Shown here: piece by piece, positions 9,487 through 17,235 of the stretch
Layout: each line of letters starts with the position of its first letter
Numbering within the stretch: position 1 is the first letter of the stretch
Origin: JAEXOD01 sp963663265
GTDB taxonomy: Bacteria; Bacteroidota; Ignavibacteria; Ignavibacteriales; Melioribacteraceae
Assembly: GCA_963663265.2 (NCBI GenBank)
Contig: CAXXXM010000001.1
Coordinates: forward strand, 434,001-498,000
Length of the DNA: 64,000 nucleotides
Direction: 5' to 3'
Notes under the pieces: generated by a model
Told to the model about the DNA's origin: nothing
What the model saw: the letters and a program-made list of their open reading frames with translations, nothing else
Database searches by the model: none
Position numbers and translations under genes: made by a program

Positions 9487-10302
9487 ATGAAATTATTAGA
9501 CCTTATCAGCATTTACATCCCAAATTTTAATCCGAGGGATAGTAAAGTACATTTAGCTGTACATAACGGGATAGATGACCCACTTGATGTTTTTCTTGCA
9601 GATAAATTTAAAGAATGGCAGGAGGAACAATCTAAGAAAAATTTTGAAAGGAAATATATTATATCACTTATTAATATTCCCAACACAGAAAAGTGGTTAT
9701 TAGGTGGTATTTATGAATCACTTGGCTGCGAATTTAATTCAGAGAAACAATACTTTAAATACCACACTCAAATAGTTGATGAGGTTAAAGAACTTGTTGG
9801 ACGGCTTGTAATTAAATACAAAAGGAAAGGACGTCAATCGTATAGATGTTTTGAAACAATAGTAGAAGATTGTATGGTTGATGAATTAAAAGCTAAGCCA
9901 TTAACTATTTCAGATTTCCCCGGGTATAATAACACATGTATCTCAAAATTAACTTTGGATATAATCATAAATTCTCAATTGGAATCTTGGAAATCGGCAT
10001 TATCAAATATCTCTGGTGTTTATTTAATTACTGATAAAAATAATGGTAAATTATATGTTGGAAGTGCATATGGAAAAGAAGGTATTTGGCAGAGGTGGTC
10101 TGAGTATTCCTCCAATAATCATGGAGGTAATAAAGAACTAATAGCACTGCTCAATGAAAAGGGAAAAGACTATTTTAATAATTTTCAATATTCCATTTTA
10201 GAAATTGTAGATTCATATACAACCCATGAATATATAATCCAAAGAGAGCAATACTGGAAAAATGTTTTGTATTCAAAAGAACACGGATATAATTCAAATT
10301 AG
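9487..10302 (+). CDS. GIY-YIG nuclease family protein with conserved N-terminal domain
   Basis: 271 residues. The C-terminal third holds a GIY-YIG domain: GVYLITDKNNGKLYVGSAYG from residue 177, the following Arg in WQRWSEY, HGGNKELI, and the metal-binding Glu in REQYWK (about 254). The N-terminal 170 residues (VHLAVHNG, PLDVFLADKFKEWQ, NFERKYIISLI, GRQSYRCFE) form a domain I have seen in front of this GIY-YIG type in many genomes; its function is not known to me. Probably a DNA endonuclease, but whether it acts in repair, restriction or mobility cannot be told. An ATG preceded by GGAG sets the start. It lies next to a tRNA gene, with no element ends seen. Confidence 0.85.
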   Translation: MKLLDLISIYIPNFNPRDSKVHLAVHNGIDDPLDVFLADKFKEWQEEQSKKNFERKYIISLINIPNTEKWLLGGIYESLGCEFNSEKQYFKYHTQIVDEVKELVGRLVIKYKRKGRQSYRCFETIVEDCMVDELKAKPLTISDFPGYNNTCISKLTLDIIINSQLESWKSALSNISGVYLITDKNNGKLYVGSAYGKEGIWQRWSEYSSNNHGGNKELIALLNEKGKDYFNNFQYSILEIVDSYTTHEYIIQREQYWKNVLYSKEHGYNSN

Positions 10303-10353
10303 TTAATATCTTTAACACAAAAATGACAAATAAATTATAATCCATTTTAATAA

Positions 10354-10381
10354 CAAAAAAAGCTGAAACTTTCGTTTCAGC
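10354..10381 (-). terminator. Terminator 3' of tRNA-Ser
   Basis: An 8-bp stem GCTGAAAC (10362-10369) with GTTTCAGC (10374-10381) and a TTTC loop is followed on the minus strand by a run of seven T. It lies immediately downstream of the tRNA on its own strand and can also serve the convergent GIY-YIG gene. Confidence 0.8.
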
Positions 10382-10384
10382 CTT

Positions 10385-10477
<93 letters not shown>

Positions 10478-10649
10478 GTGTCTGAATGGCTAATTCATTA
10501 AAATTAGACTTGTAATATAGTAAATTTTAGGTTTAGTAGTCAATAAAAAAATGCGATCAACTAAAAATTTTATAACTTATGCTAATTACATTGTTTAAGT
10601 TAATTTTAAGCTTTAATTTTATATATTGTACTTAAAATTTAGGACACAA

Positions 10650-12199
10650 ATGAAAAGATTACCTTTAGGAATACAGACTTTTGAAGAAATTATTTCAGAA
10701 AATATGCTTTATGTTGATAAAACGGAATATATACATAGGCTGATTTCTGAAAATAAATACTATTTATTGTCTCGTCCAAGAAGATTTGGGAATCATTATT
10801 GCTTAGTACTATTAAAGAGGTTTTTAACGGTAATAAAGAACTTTTCAAGAATCTATTCATTTACGACAAAATAGAATGGAAAAACCATCCGGTTATTCAT
10901 TTCGATTTATCTAATACATCATTTAGATCTACTGAGGATATATTCAAACGTAGTATAATTGCTGAACTTTCACGCATTGGAAAACGGTACAATGTTGAAA
11001 TTGAATCACCGGTTGACCATTTGGAAGCCTTTGTTCAATTAATTGAGAAATTATCAAATATAAATAAAGTTGTTATTCTTGTTGATGAATATGATAAACC
11101 AATAGTAGAGTTTATTGCAGATATTGAAAAAGCAAAACGAAATAGGGAAATATTAAAAGATTTTTATTCGGTTATTAAAAGCAACGATCAAAATATTAAG
11201 TTTTGTTTTATAACAGGTGTATCTAAGTTTTCGAAAGTTTCAATTTTTTCGGGATTAAACAACATTAAGGATATTAGTTTAAATCCAGATTATGCCACTA
11301 TCTGCGGTTATACAGAAGAAGAGTTATATACTGATTTTGCAGATAATATTAAGTTTGTTGCTGAGTACATGTCGGTTACTGAAGAACAACTTAAAGTTGA
11401 TATCAAAAATTGGTATAATGGATATAGTTGGGATGGGAAAACAAGTGTTTATAATCCTTATTCAATTTTAAGCTTTTTCCAAGATAAAAAATTTAGCACA
11501 TACTGGTTCAGTACAGGTACGCCAACTTTTTTAATTGATAAATTTAAGAATGACAAATTAAATCCTCAAGATATTACAAATATTGAAGTATTCGATGCCT
11601 TTTTTGAAAAATTTGAAATTGAAGATTTTGACTTTCACTTGTTGTTATTCCAAACCGGTTACTTAACGATAAAGAATCATGATTGTGAGGTTGATACTTA
11701 TCTACTTGATTATCCAAATAATGAAGTCCGAAATTCGTTTATTATCCATCTATCCACAGTCTATTTAGGTGGCTCGGCTAATGATTCTGCAATTTTTATT
11801 ATGAAAGTTAATGCGTACTTAAAAAAACAAGACTACAACAAATTTTTTGATGCTATTAAAAGCATTTTTAAGAGTATTCCATATTCTATCAATAACGATA
11901 ATGAAGCTTATTATCATTCAATTTTTTATGTTATTATGATGTTGATGGGTGCTAAAATTGATGTTGAAAAGATGACAATAAATGGCAGAATTGATGGAGT
12001 AATTGAATACGATGATGTTATTTATATAATAGAAATGAAACACTTAAAAGATGAAAGTAAAGTTGCTGAAACTTTAGAAAAGGCAATAACGCAAATACAA
12101 AATAAAGAGTATTATGCTCCATATTTAGCAAAAAATAAAGCGATAAAATATATTGCCATTGCCATTAATAAAAATAATGTAGAATTTAAAATTAGTTAA
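10650..12199 (+). pseudogene. AAA-ATPase-like / PD-(D/E)XK nuclease-like protein, broken by one frameshift
   Basis: The gene starts MKRLPLGIQTFEEII...LYVDKTEYI at 10650 and breaks at the P-loop: the first frame reads RPRRFGNHYCLV and stops at 10874, while LSTIKEVFNGNKELFKN continues in another frame to 12199. Adding one A to GGGAATC at 10788-10794 restores RFGKSLLLSTIK, the family's normal text, so a single-base deletion is the simplest account. The rest holds the AAA-ATPase-like body (VVILVDEYDKPI, FITGVSKFSKVSIFSGLNN) and a C-terminal nuclease-like core (GRIDGVIEYDDVIYIIEMKH). Members are multicopy in many Bacteroidota and of uncertain function. The lost base hits the Walker A GKS, so the product should be inactive unless this is a sequencing error. 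Confidence 0.85.
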
Positions 12200-12229
12200 A
12201 TTTAAAATTAGTTAAATTTAAAATTTAAT
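12183..12229. repeat. 16-bp direct repeat across a stop codon
   Basis: The unit AAATTTAAAATTAGTT is repeated almost three times, starting in the last codons of the ATPase-like frame and running past its stop. It is low-complexity AT sequence, probably replication slippage. Confidence 0.7.
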
Positions 12230-12289
12230 TGTTTTTAGGGAGTAAAGTTTACGGTATTTTGGGTAATATATCCAATTGCTGATCGTTTG

Positions 12290-13030
12290 GGTTTTATAAA
12301 CGGTGTATCGCTTTTAAGTTTTGAAGTGCGACTTCAGCCGAAGTCGTGGGGATAGTTTGGTCTTGCTGGTTACCGACATGTGATTGCTCTGCAATCAAAA
12401 ACGAGTGACAAGTAACAAGTGACAAGTAACAAGTGACGAGTGACAAGAGACGAGTGACAAGAGACGAAAAGCAGGTAACAGGAAGCAGGTAACAGGAAGC
12501 AGGTAACAGTAAATAGCCATTAGTTAATAGCAAAAAAGTGACGAGTAACTAAAAGCAGGTAACAGTAAATAGCTAACAGATTTGTATAAATGATTCAATA
12601 TTTATGCTATATATTGTATTTTTAGAAATGGAAAATGTTAACAAAAACAAAATCACTCAAATCTTCATCTAACCAAACCCATTAGGGTTGAAACCTCAAT
12701 AGTAAAATGAAAACAAAAAAACCAATAAAGCTCCGTTAGGTGCGACACAAAAACTGAGGAGTAGCATGGTTGTTGAAGTGTTGGGGAGTGTATAAAGTCT
12801 TATATTTTTAAAACCAAAAGAACCTGTCATCCCATAAACTGGGTTGATTAGATGAAAATTAGGCAGTCTATCAAATTATAGTGGTTTAATCTTTAATCCT
12901 AAAAATCAATAGAATCCCCCAAATCTCAGTTCGGACAATTTAGACCCACTTCGCTGAAGTGGGGATTATATGCGTAAGCGGTTTTTCTACCAATAGTGCC
13001 ATTTCGCCGGAATGACTTTTTATACCAATC
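12290..13030. repeat. Mosaic repeat region, isolated divergent copy
   Basis: This 1-kb gap has no convincing gene. It holds, in order: hairpin CGACTTC-AGCC-GAAGTCG (12329-12346); hairpin TGATTGC-TCT-GCAATCA (12381-12397); a 7-base-period array (12404-12590); a module reading ATCTAACC...TTAGGGTTG and AAAGCTCCGTTAGGTGCGACAC (12649-12748); a TTTAATCC...AATCTCAGTTCGGACA module (12891-12936); hairpin CCCACTTC-GCT-GAAGTGGG (12945-12963); and TTTTTCTACCAATAGTGCC with a CATTTC-GCC-GGAATG hairpin (about 12982-13015). The same modules recur in the same order at 51.2-53.8 kb. No transposase or target-site duplication is seen. Confidence 0.8.
12404..12590. repeat. Heptanucleotide-periodic array
   Basis: From 12405 the sequence divides cleanly into 7-mers: GTGACAA GTAACAA, GTGACAA GTAACAA, GTGACGA GTGACAA, GAGACGA GTGACAA, then AAGCAGG-type and TAAATAG/CCATTAG/TTAATAG units, later GTGACGA GTAACTA. 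The period survives even where the words have drifted. An open frame across it (12294-12533, minus) is a by-product. Confidence 0.85.
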
Positions 13031-13044
13031 ACCAATCCCTAAAC

Positions 13045-13090
13045 CATATTGACGACGAAAAATCGTCAATATGCCGAAAATTCGTCAATA
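13045..13090. promoter_or_regulatory. Paired TTGACGA/TCGTCAA sites upstream of the phosphate island
   Basis: CATATTGACGA (13045-13055) and TCGTCAATATG (13063-13073) form a perfect 11-bp inverted repeat with a 7-base loop. A second 3' arm, TTCGTCAATA, follows at 13081-13090, making a 16-bp direct repeat, CGAAAAATCGTCAATA and CGAAAATTCGTCAATA, at a 19-base period. It lies about 115 bases before the first CYTH gene. It could be a multi-site operator or two mutually exclusive RNA hairpins; the factor is unknown. Confidence 0.45.
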
Positions 13091-13203
13091 AAAAATATCA
13101 AACCCCTTAAAAAGGCTAAATTTTACCCGTTTTTTGTATTATTTTAAGCGGCATGGTAATTGCAATTACTTAACAGTTTATTTAATAATATAAAGAGGTA
13201 TAC

Positions 13204-13788
13204 ATGTCGGAGATAATTCCACGTTGGGAATGGAGAACATTCACAGATGATTTAGGCAAAGCTGCTGAAAACATAAAAAAACATCCTGAAGGAAAAACCA
13301 GAGAGAGTGATGAAGTTTACATTTTGTCAGAAGTAAGCATGGATAACACAAAAATACGCGATGGTTTAATGGATATCAAAACTTTACAACAAGTTAACGA
13401 AGATAGATTGGAACAATGGTTACCAATTATGAAAGGTTCTTTTCCATTACCAGTTAGTGAAATTGAAAAAGTTTTTAAATGCTTTAGAGTTGCTGTACCA
13501 AAATTTGAACGTGCTGAGTATACTTACGAACAATATTTAGAAGAATTAATCAATCCTTCAAAACTTTTAAAAGCTGTAAACGTTCACAAAAAAAGAACCG
13601 GTTACACAATAAATAATACTATTGTTGAAATTGCTGAAGTAACTGTTGATGGTAAAGTTATTAAAACTGCTGCTGTTGAAATGGAAGATCAAGAATTAGT
13701 GATTAAAACCGTAAAAGAATTGGAATTAGATGTATTTCCAAACATTAATTATTTACGTGGCTTGAAAAACTTAGTTGGAATGAAATAG
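13204..13788 (+). CDS. CYTH-like protein (IPRWEWRTF type)
   Basis: 194 residues, cytoplasmic. It starts SEIIPRWEWRTF and contains ESDEVYILS, KIRDGLMDIKTL, NEDRLEQWLP, KLLKAVNVHKKR and IVEIAEV, alternating charged strands as in the triphosphate tunnel (CYTH) fold. I recall this same sequence type fused or next to exopolyphosphatase-like proteins in other phyla (not searched). The N-terminal ExExK signature is degenerate (WEWR), so catalysis is doubtful. AAGAGG precedes the ATG. It heads the run of phosphate-related genes and lies 9 bases before a canonical CYTH gene. Inferred role: binding or hydrolysis of inorganic polyphosphate or triphosphate. Confidence 0.7.
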   Translation: MSEIIPRWEWRTFTDDLGKAAENIKKHPEGKTRESDEVYILSEVSMDNTKIRDGLMDIKTLQQVNEDRLEQWLPIMKGSFPLPVSEIEKVFKCFRVAVPKFERAEYTYEQYLEELINPSKLLKAVNVHKKRTGYTINNTIVEIAEVTVDGKVIKTAAVEMEDQELVIKTVKELELDVFPNINYLRGLKNLVGMK

Positions 13789-13797
13789 AGGATTACA

Positions 13798-14271
13798 ATG
13801 GGAAAAGAAATAGAACGCAAATATTTGATAAAAAGTGATGAATGGAAAAGCCTTGCAAAAGGGAAGTATTACAGACAAGGTTACCTTTCAACTGTTAAAG
13901 AAAGAGTAGTAAGAGTTAGAACTATTGATGATAAAGGATTTTTGACTATTAAAGGTGTTACTGTTGGTGTAACACGTAGTGAATTTGAATACGCAATTCC
14001 TGTTGAAGAAGCTAACTTAATGTTAGATAATTTATGCGAAAAACCAATTATTGAAAAATTTCGTGCAAAAATTGAGTATGCTGGTTTAATTTGGGAAATT
14101 GATGAATTCCATGGCGAAAATGAAGGATTGACAGTTGCTGAAGTGGAATTAAAAGAAGAAAACCAAAAAATCGATTTTCCGGCTTGGATTGGTGAAGAAG
14201 TATCAGGTGATCCAAGATATTTTAATTCAAACCTTATCAAAAATCCTTATACAAAATGGGAGCAGAAATAG
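13798..14271 (+). CDS. CYTH domain protein, probable inorganic triphosphatase
   Basis: 157 residues. It begins with the ExExK signature (EIERKYLI, 4-11) and carries GYLS, VVRVRTIDDKGFLTIKG, SEFEYAIP, IEKFRAKIEYAGLIWEIDEFHGEN and VAEVELKEE, which supply the acidic and basic residues lining the tunnel. This is the single-domain CYTH type similar to bacterial tripolyphosphatases (NeuTTM/YgiF-like). Known members hydrolyse tripolyphosphate with Mg2+ or Mn2+; adenylate cyclase or thiamine-triphosphatase activity is less likely here. It is only 4 bases from the downstream anion carrier, so both are likely on one mRNA. Confidence 0.9.
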   Translation: MGKEIERKYLIKSDEWKSLAKGKYYRQGYLSTVKERVVRVRTIDDKGFLTIKGVTVGVTRSEFEYAIPVEEANLMLDNLCEKPIIEKFRAKIEYAGLIWEIDEFHGENEGLTVAEVELKEENQKIDFPAWIGEEVSGDPRYFNSNLIKNPYTKWEQK

Positions 14272-14275
14272 CATA

Positions 14276-15853
14276 ATGTCTTTTACTGAAAAAGATAAGA
14301 TAAAAGAACTAAATAATGTTGTAGAAGATCCTCAAGATGAAAATCTTGAAGATCTTCTCGATCTTGATAAGCATAAACTTTCAGTAATTCCTCAAAAAAA
14401 GAATTCCAATAGTGAAAGATGGATGAAATACTTAGGACTTCCAATTGGTATTGTTGTTTTTCTTTTACTTTATTATATGCCTACTCCGGTCGGTTTAACT
14501 TTAGCAGGGCAGTCTGTTATTGCGTGTTTTGCCTTCGCTTTGGTTTTGTGGGTTACTGAATCCATTCCTACACATGTTACTTCGTTAACTTTAATGGTAA
14601 TGCTTGTATTTACGGATGCATGGGGAATGAAAAATGTGCTTGGAGTACTTGGTTACGATGTAATATGGCTTAATGTAATGGCGTTTATATTAAGTTCGTT
14701 ATTAGTTAAAACCAATATAGCAAAACGTATTGCTCTTAACTTAATAGTACGCTTTGGGGGAAGTGCACTAACCATGTTGTTGGCTTTTATTATATTACAG
14801 CTTGCTTTGGCACCATTAATTCCGGCAACTGCAGCACGCACAGTAATCACACTTCCAATTATGCTTATAGTTGCATCTATTTATGGTTCTTCAAACGAAA
14901 AATCAAATAATTTTGGTGTTAACTTGTTTTTACAAAATTTGATGGGAATTAATATATTCTCGTCGGGCTTTATGACAGGAAGTACAGCAAATCTAATTGC
15001 AATAGCATTTATCTTTAGTATGGGAGGAACAAAAGTTTATTATACTGATTGGATGTTTGCAAATTTACCGCTTGTGCTTGTAACAATGTTAATAGTATGG
15101 ATTATTGGTCCAAAATTATTGTTTAAACTTAGTCCAAAAGAAAGCAAACCTGCTGTAAAAGGGGGAATTGAAGTACTTAAAAAACAATTAGATGCAATGG
15201 GGAAAATATCTACTATCGAAAAAAAAGGTGCACTTATTTTTGGAATAGTTGTTTTAATGTGGGTTACAGATAGATTTCACTTTGGATTATTTGGATTTGA
15301 AATTAATGCAGTAATGGCGGCTATTATTGGTGGCATTATTGCTTTGCTGCCTAAGGTTGGAATCTTAAAATGGAATGAAGCAGATATTCCTTGGCATTTA
15401 ATGTTGTTTAGTGCCGGTGCTTATGCAGGTGGTTTGGCATTAAATGATACAGGTGCTGCAACATGGGCTGTTCAATCATTGTTTACTGCAATAAACTTTG
15501 ATAAAAGTATTAATTTCTGGGTATTATATACCGTAGTAATTGCTGTAATGATGTACTCTCATTATGTTTTTACTTCTAAAACAATGCGTACAATTATTTT
15601 AATTCCATTTATTATTGCATTGGCAAAAGAACTTGGAATTAATCCTATTGCATTAGCCTTGCCTGCTGCATTTACAATTGATTGGGTTATAGGGTTACCT
15701 ATAAGTGCTAAACCAAATGTGATATTATTTACAACCGGTCAATATTCAGTGCTTAACAATTTGAAGTATGGATTTATTATTGCAACATTAGGTATTGTAT
15801 TGTTTGTTATTGCCGGAATGACATGGTTTAAGTTTTTGGGGATTACGCCATGA
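14276..15853 (+). CDS. SLC13/DASS family sodium:anion symporter
   Basis: 525 residues from the ATG at 14276 (MSFTEKDKIKEL); a start further upstream would overlap the CYTH gene by 83 bases and is unlikely. A charged 50-residue N-terminus is followed by about 11-12 membrane segments, with ALVLWVTESIP, the paired re-entrant regions around TGSTANLIAIAF and GLPISAKPN, and KTMRTIILIP. These fit the divalent-anion:Na+ symporter family (sulfate, phosphate, di- or tricarboxylates). Substrate cannot be read from sequence, but the DUF47, PiT and OprP-like neighbours make phosphate a reasonable inference. The stop overlaps the next start (ATGA), implying translational coupling. Confidence 0.85.
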   Translation: MSFTEKDKIKELNNVVEDPQDENLEDLLDLDKHKLSVIPQKKNSNSERWMKYLGLPIGIVVFLLLYYMPTPVGLTLAGQSVIACFAFALVLWVTESIPTHVTSLTLMVMLVFTDAWGMKNVLGVLGYDVIWLNVMAFILSSLLVKTNIAKRIALNLIVRFGGSALTMLLAFIILQLALAPLIPATAARTVITLPIMLIVASIYGSSNEKSNNFGVNLFLQNLMGINIFSSGFMTGSTANLIAIAFIFSMGGTKVYYTDWMFANLPLVLVTMLIVWIIGPKLLFKLSPKESKPAVKGGIEVLKKQLDAMGKISTIEKKGALIFGIVVLMWVTDRFHFGLFGFEINAVMAAIIGGIIALLPKVGILKWNEADIPWHLMLFSAGAYAGGLALNDTGAATWAVQSLFTAINFDKSINFWVLYTVVIAVMMYSHYVFTSKTMRTIILIPFIIALAKELGINPIALALPAAFTIDWVIGLPISAKPNVILFTTGQYSVLNNLKYGFIIATLGIVLFVIAGMTWFKFLGITP

Positions 15854-16569
15854 TAAACCATATAAAAAAAATAGTTATACTTTTAGCTATTATTATAGTC
15901 CCATTGAATAGTTGTTTTGCAGTTAATGCAGATTCATTAAAAGAACGAATTTTAATTAATTCCAATGGTGATGCGGAAATATTTGTTAATATTACTATTG
16001 ATTCTGCAAAAATATTCACTATTAAATTACCTTGGAACTTTTCGCAAAAAGTTAAAAAAATAACTACTGCTCCTGGATTTGGTGCAAATATTATTACCAA
16101 ACAGGGGAACAAATATTTGCTTGTTAAATCAATTGATTCAACTTTATTTTCTCATATTTATGTTAAAGTTGAAGTAGAAAAGTTTTTTGACTTTGAAAAT
16201 GAAAAAATAAAGGACTTTGGCAACTATACAGTTACTTATCGATTTATGAATACCTCCCTCGATAAAATAAAAATTTATCAGGCGGAAATAATACTCCCCA
16301 TGGGATTTAATATAACAAGTGTGGATGAGTCATTTCCTGAACAAACAGAATCAAATCCTGATAGTCCATTTACTATTAGTAGAGAAAATAAGCAAAATAA
16401 AGTTGTTATCCATTCAACAAAACTTAAATTGGGTACTAATACTTTTATAAAATTTAGATTTAAAGAAGAACTTAAAACTTATACTTTATTAATGATTCTA
16501 ATAGCACTTGCTGGTTTATATTTAGTGTTTTTTAGAGATATAATTAAAGTAAAAGAGAACTCGAAGTAA
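15850..16569 (+). CDS. Membrane-anchored extracytoplasmic protein of unknown function
   Basis: 239 residues, not recognised. Signal peptide or N-terminal anchor at 1-25 (IVILLAIIIVPLNSCFA), a hydrophilic beta-rich domain of about 180 residues, and a single membrane helix near the C-terminus (LLMILIALAGLYLVFF, about 215-230) followed by a basic tail. The domain therefore faces the periplasm. It overlaps the DASS stop by 4 bases and precedes the DUF47 gene by 19, so it is probably an accessory part of the anion uptake system; this is context only. Confidence 0.75.
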   Translation: MINHIKKIVILLAIIIVPLNSCFAVNADSLKERILINSNGDAEIFVNITIDSAKIFTIKLPWNFSQKVKKITTAPGFGANIITKQGNKYLLVKSIDSTLFSHIYVKVEVEKFFDFENEKIKDFGNYTVTYRFMNTSLDKIKIYQAEIILPMGFNITSVDESFPEQTESNPDSPFTISRENKQNKVVIHSTKLKLGTNTFIKFRFKEELKTYTLLMILIALAGLYLVFFRDIIKVKENSK

Positions 16570-16588
16570 TTTTTTTGAGAGGAAATTA

Positions 16589-17233
16589 ATGTCAATGTTT
16601 ATAAAAAAAACAATTAAGCTTGAAAATCAAATTGATGAATACTTGGATTATGTTGTAAAGGGAGGTTTAATTTTTAAACTTGGTGTTAAGTGTTATTTAG
16701 AAAATCAAGATGTAGAATTTGAAAACTATTTAACTGAGCTTAGAAAAATTGAAGAAAAAGCCGATGACTTAAGAAGAAACATTGAAATTAAACTTTATGC
16801 ACGAACGCTAATTCCGGAATCGCGTGGAGATGTTTTAGGTCTGTTAGAAAGCTGTGATAAAGTTTTAAATACAACAACAGATACTCTTCTGCAATTTTCT
16901 GTTGAAATCCCACAAATTGTTCCAGCTTTAAAACAAGATTTTCTTGAGTTGGGTGATATAGCAATAAATTGCTTGGAAAATACTGTAAGCGGCATTCGTT
17001 CTTACTTTAAAAACATTGATGCTGTACGCGATTATATAAACAAAGTACAGTTTTACAAAAAAGAAACTAACAAAATGGCTGAAAAAATTAAACGCAATAT
17101 TTTTAGAACTGAATTGGCTTTAAGCCAAAAGATTCATATAAGATATTTTGCATATCATATTGAATTAATTTCTGAAAACTCTGAAGATGTATGCGATAGA
17201 CTTTCAATAGCTACAATTAAGAGGTTTGAATAG
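16589..17233 (+). CDS. DUF47 / PhoU-like protein
   Basis: 214 residues, all alpha-helical in character. The patterns KLENQIDEYLDYVVKGGLIF, RKIEEKADDLRRNIEIKLY and LLESCDKVLNTTTDTLL match the DUF47 (TIGR00153) family, relatives of PhoU that carry acidic metal-binding motifs (E/DxxxD). It is followed at 3 bases by the PiT gene; DUF47-PiT pairs are a very common arrangement, in which the DUF47 protein is thought to regulate the carrier. GAGAGG precedes the ATG. Confidence 0.92.
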   Translation: MSMFIKKTIKLENQIDEYLDYVVKGGLIFKLGVKCYLENQDVEFENYLTELRKIEEKADDLRRNIEIKLYARTLIPESRGDVLGLLESCDKVLNTTTDTLLQFSVEIPQIVPALKQDFLELGDIAINCLENTVSGIRSYFKNIDAVRDYINKVQFYKKETNKMAEKIKRNIFRTELALSQKIHIRYFAYHIELISENSEDVCDRLSIATIKRFE

Positions 17234-17235
17234 TC

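Noticed and set aside
9487..10302. GIY-YIG protein as a homing endonuclease of a mobile intron or integrated element at tRNA-Ser
   Set aside because: No intron, no att-like repeat of the tRNA 3' end and no integrase were seen nearby.
12294..12533. 79-codon open frame on the minus strand with LLSLVTC-type repeats
   Set aside because: It is the translation of the 7-base array and of a hairpin; no SD and no homologue-like features.
12300..13030. Mosaic repeats as a CRISPR array
   Set aside because: Repeats are not evenly spaced with unique spacers, differ in type, and no cas gene is present.
13881..14240. 119-codon minus-strand frame opposite the CYTH gene
   Set aside because: Antisense shadow of the CYTH coding region.
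14189..14275. Earlier in-frame start for the SLC13 carrier
   Set aside because: It overlaps the CYTH gene and adds a stretch with no family likeness; ATG 14276 follows the CYTH stop directly.
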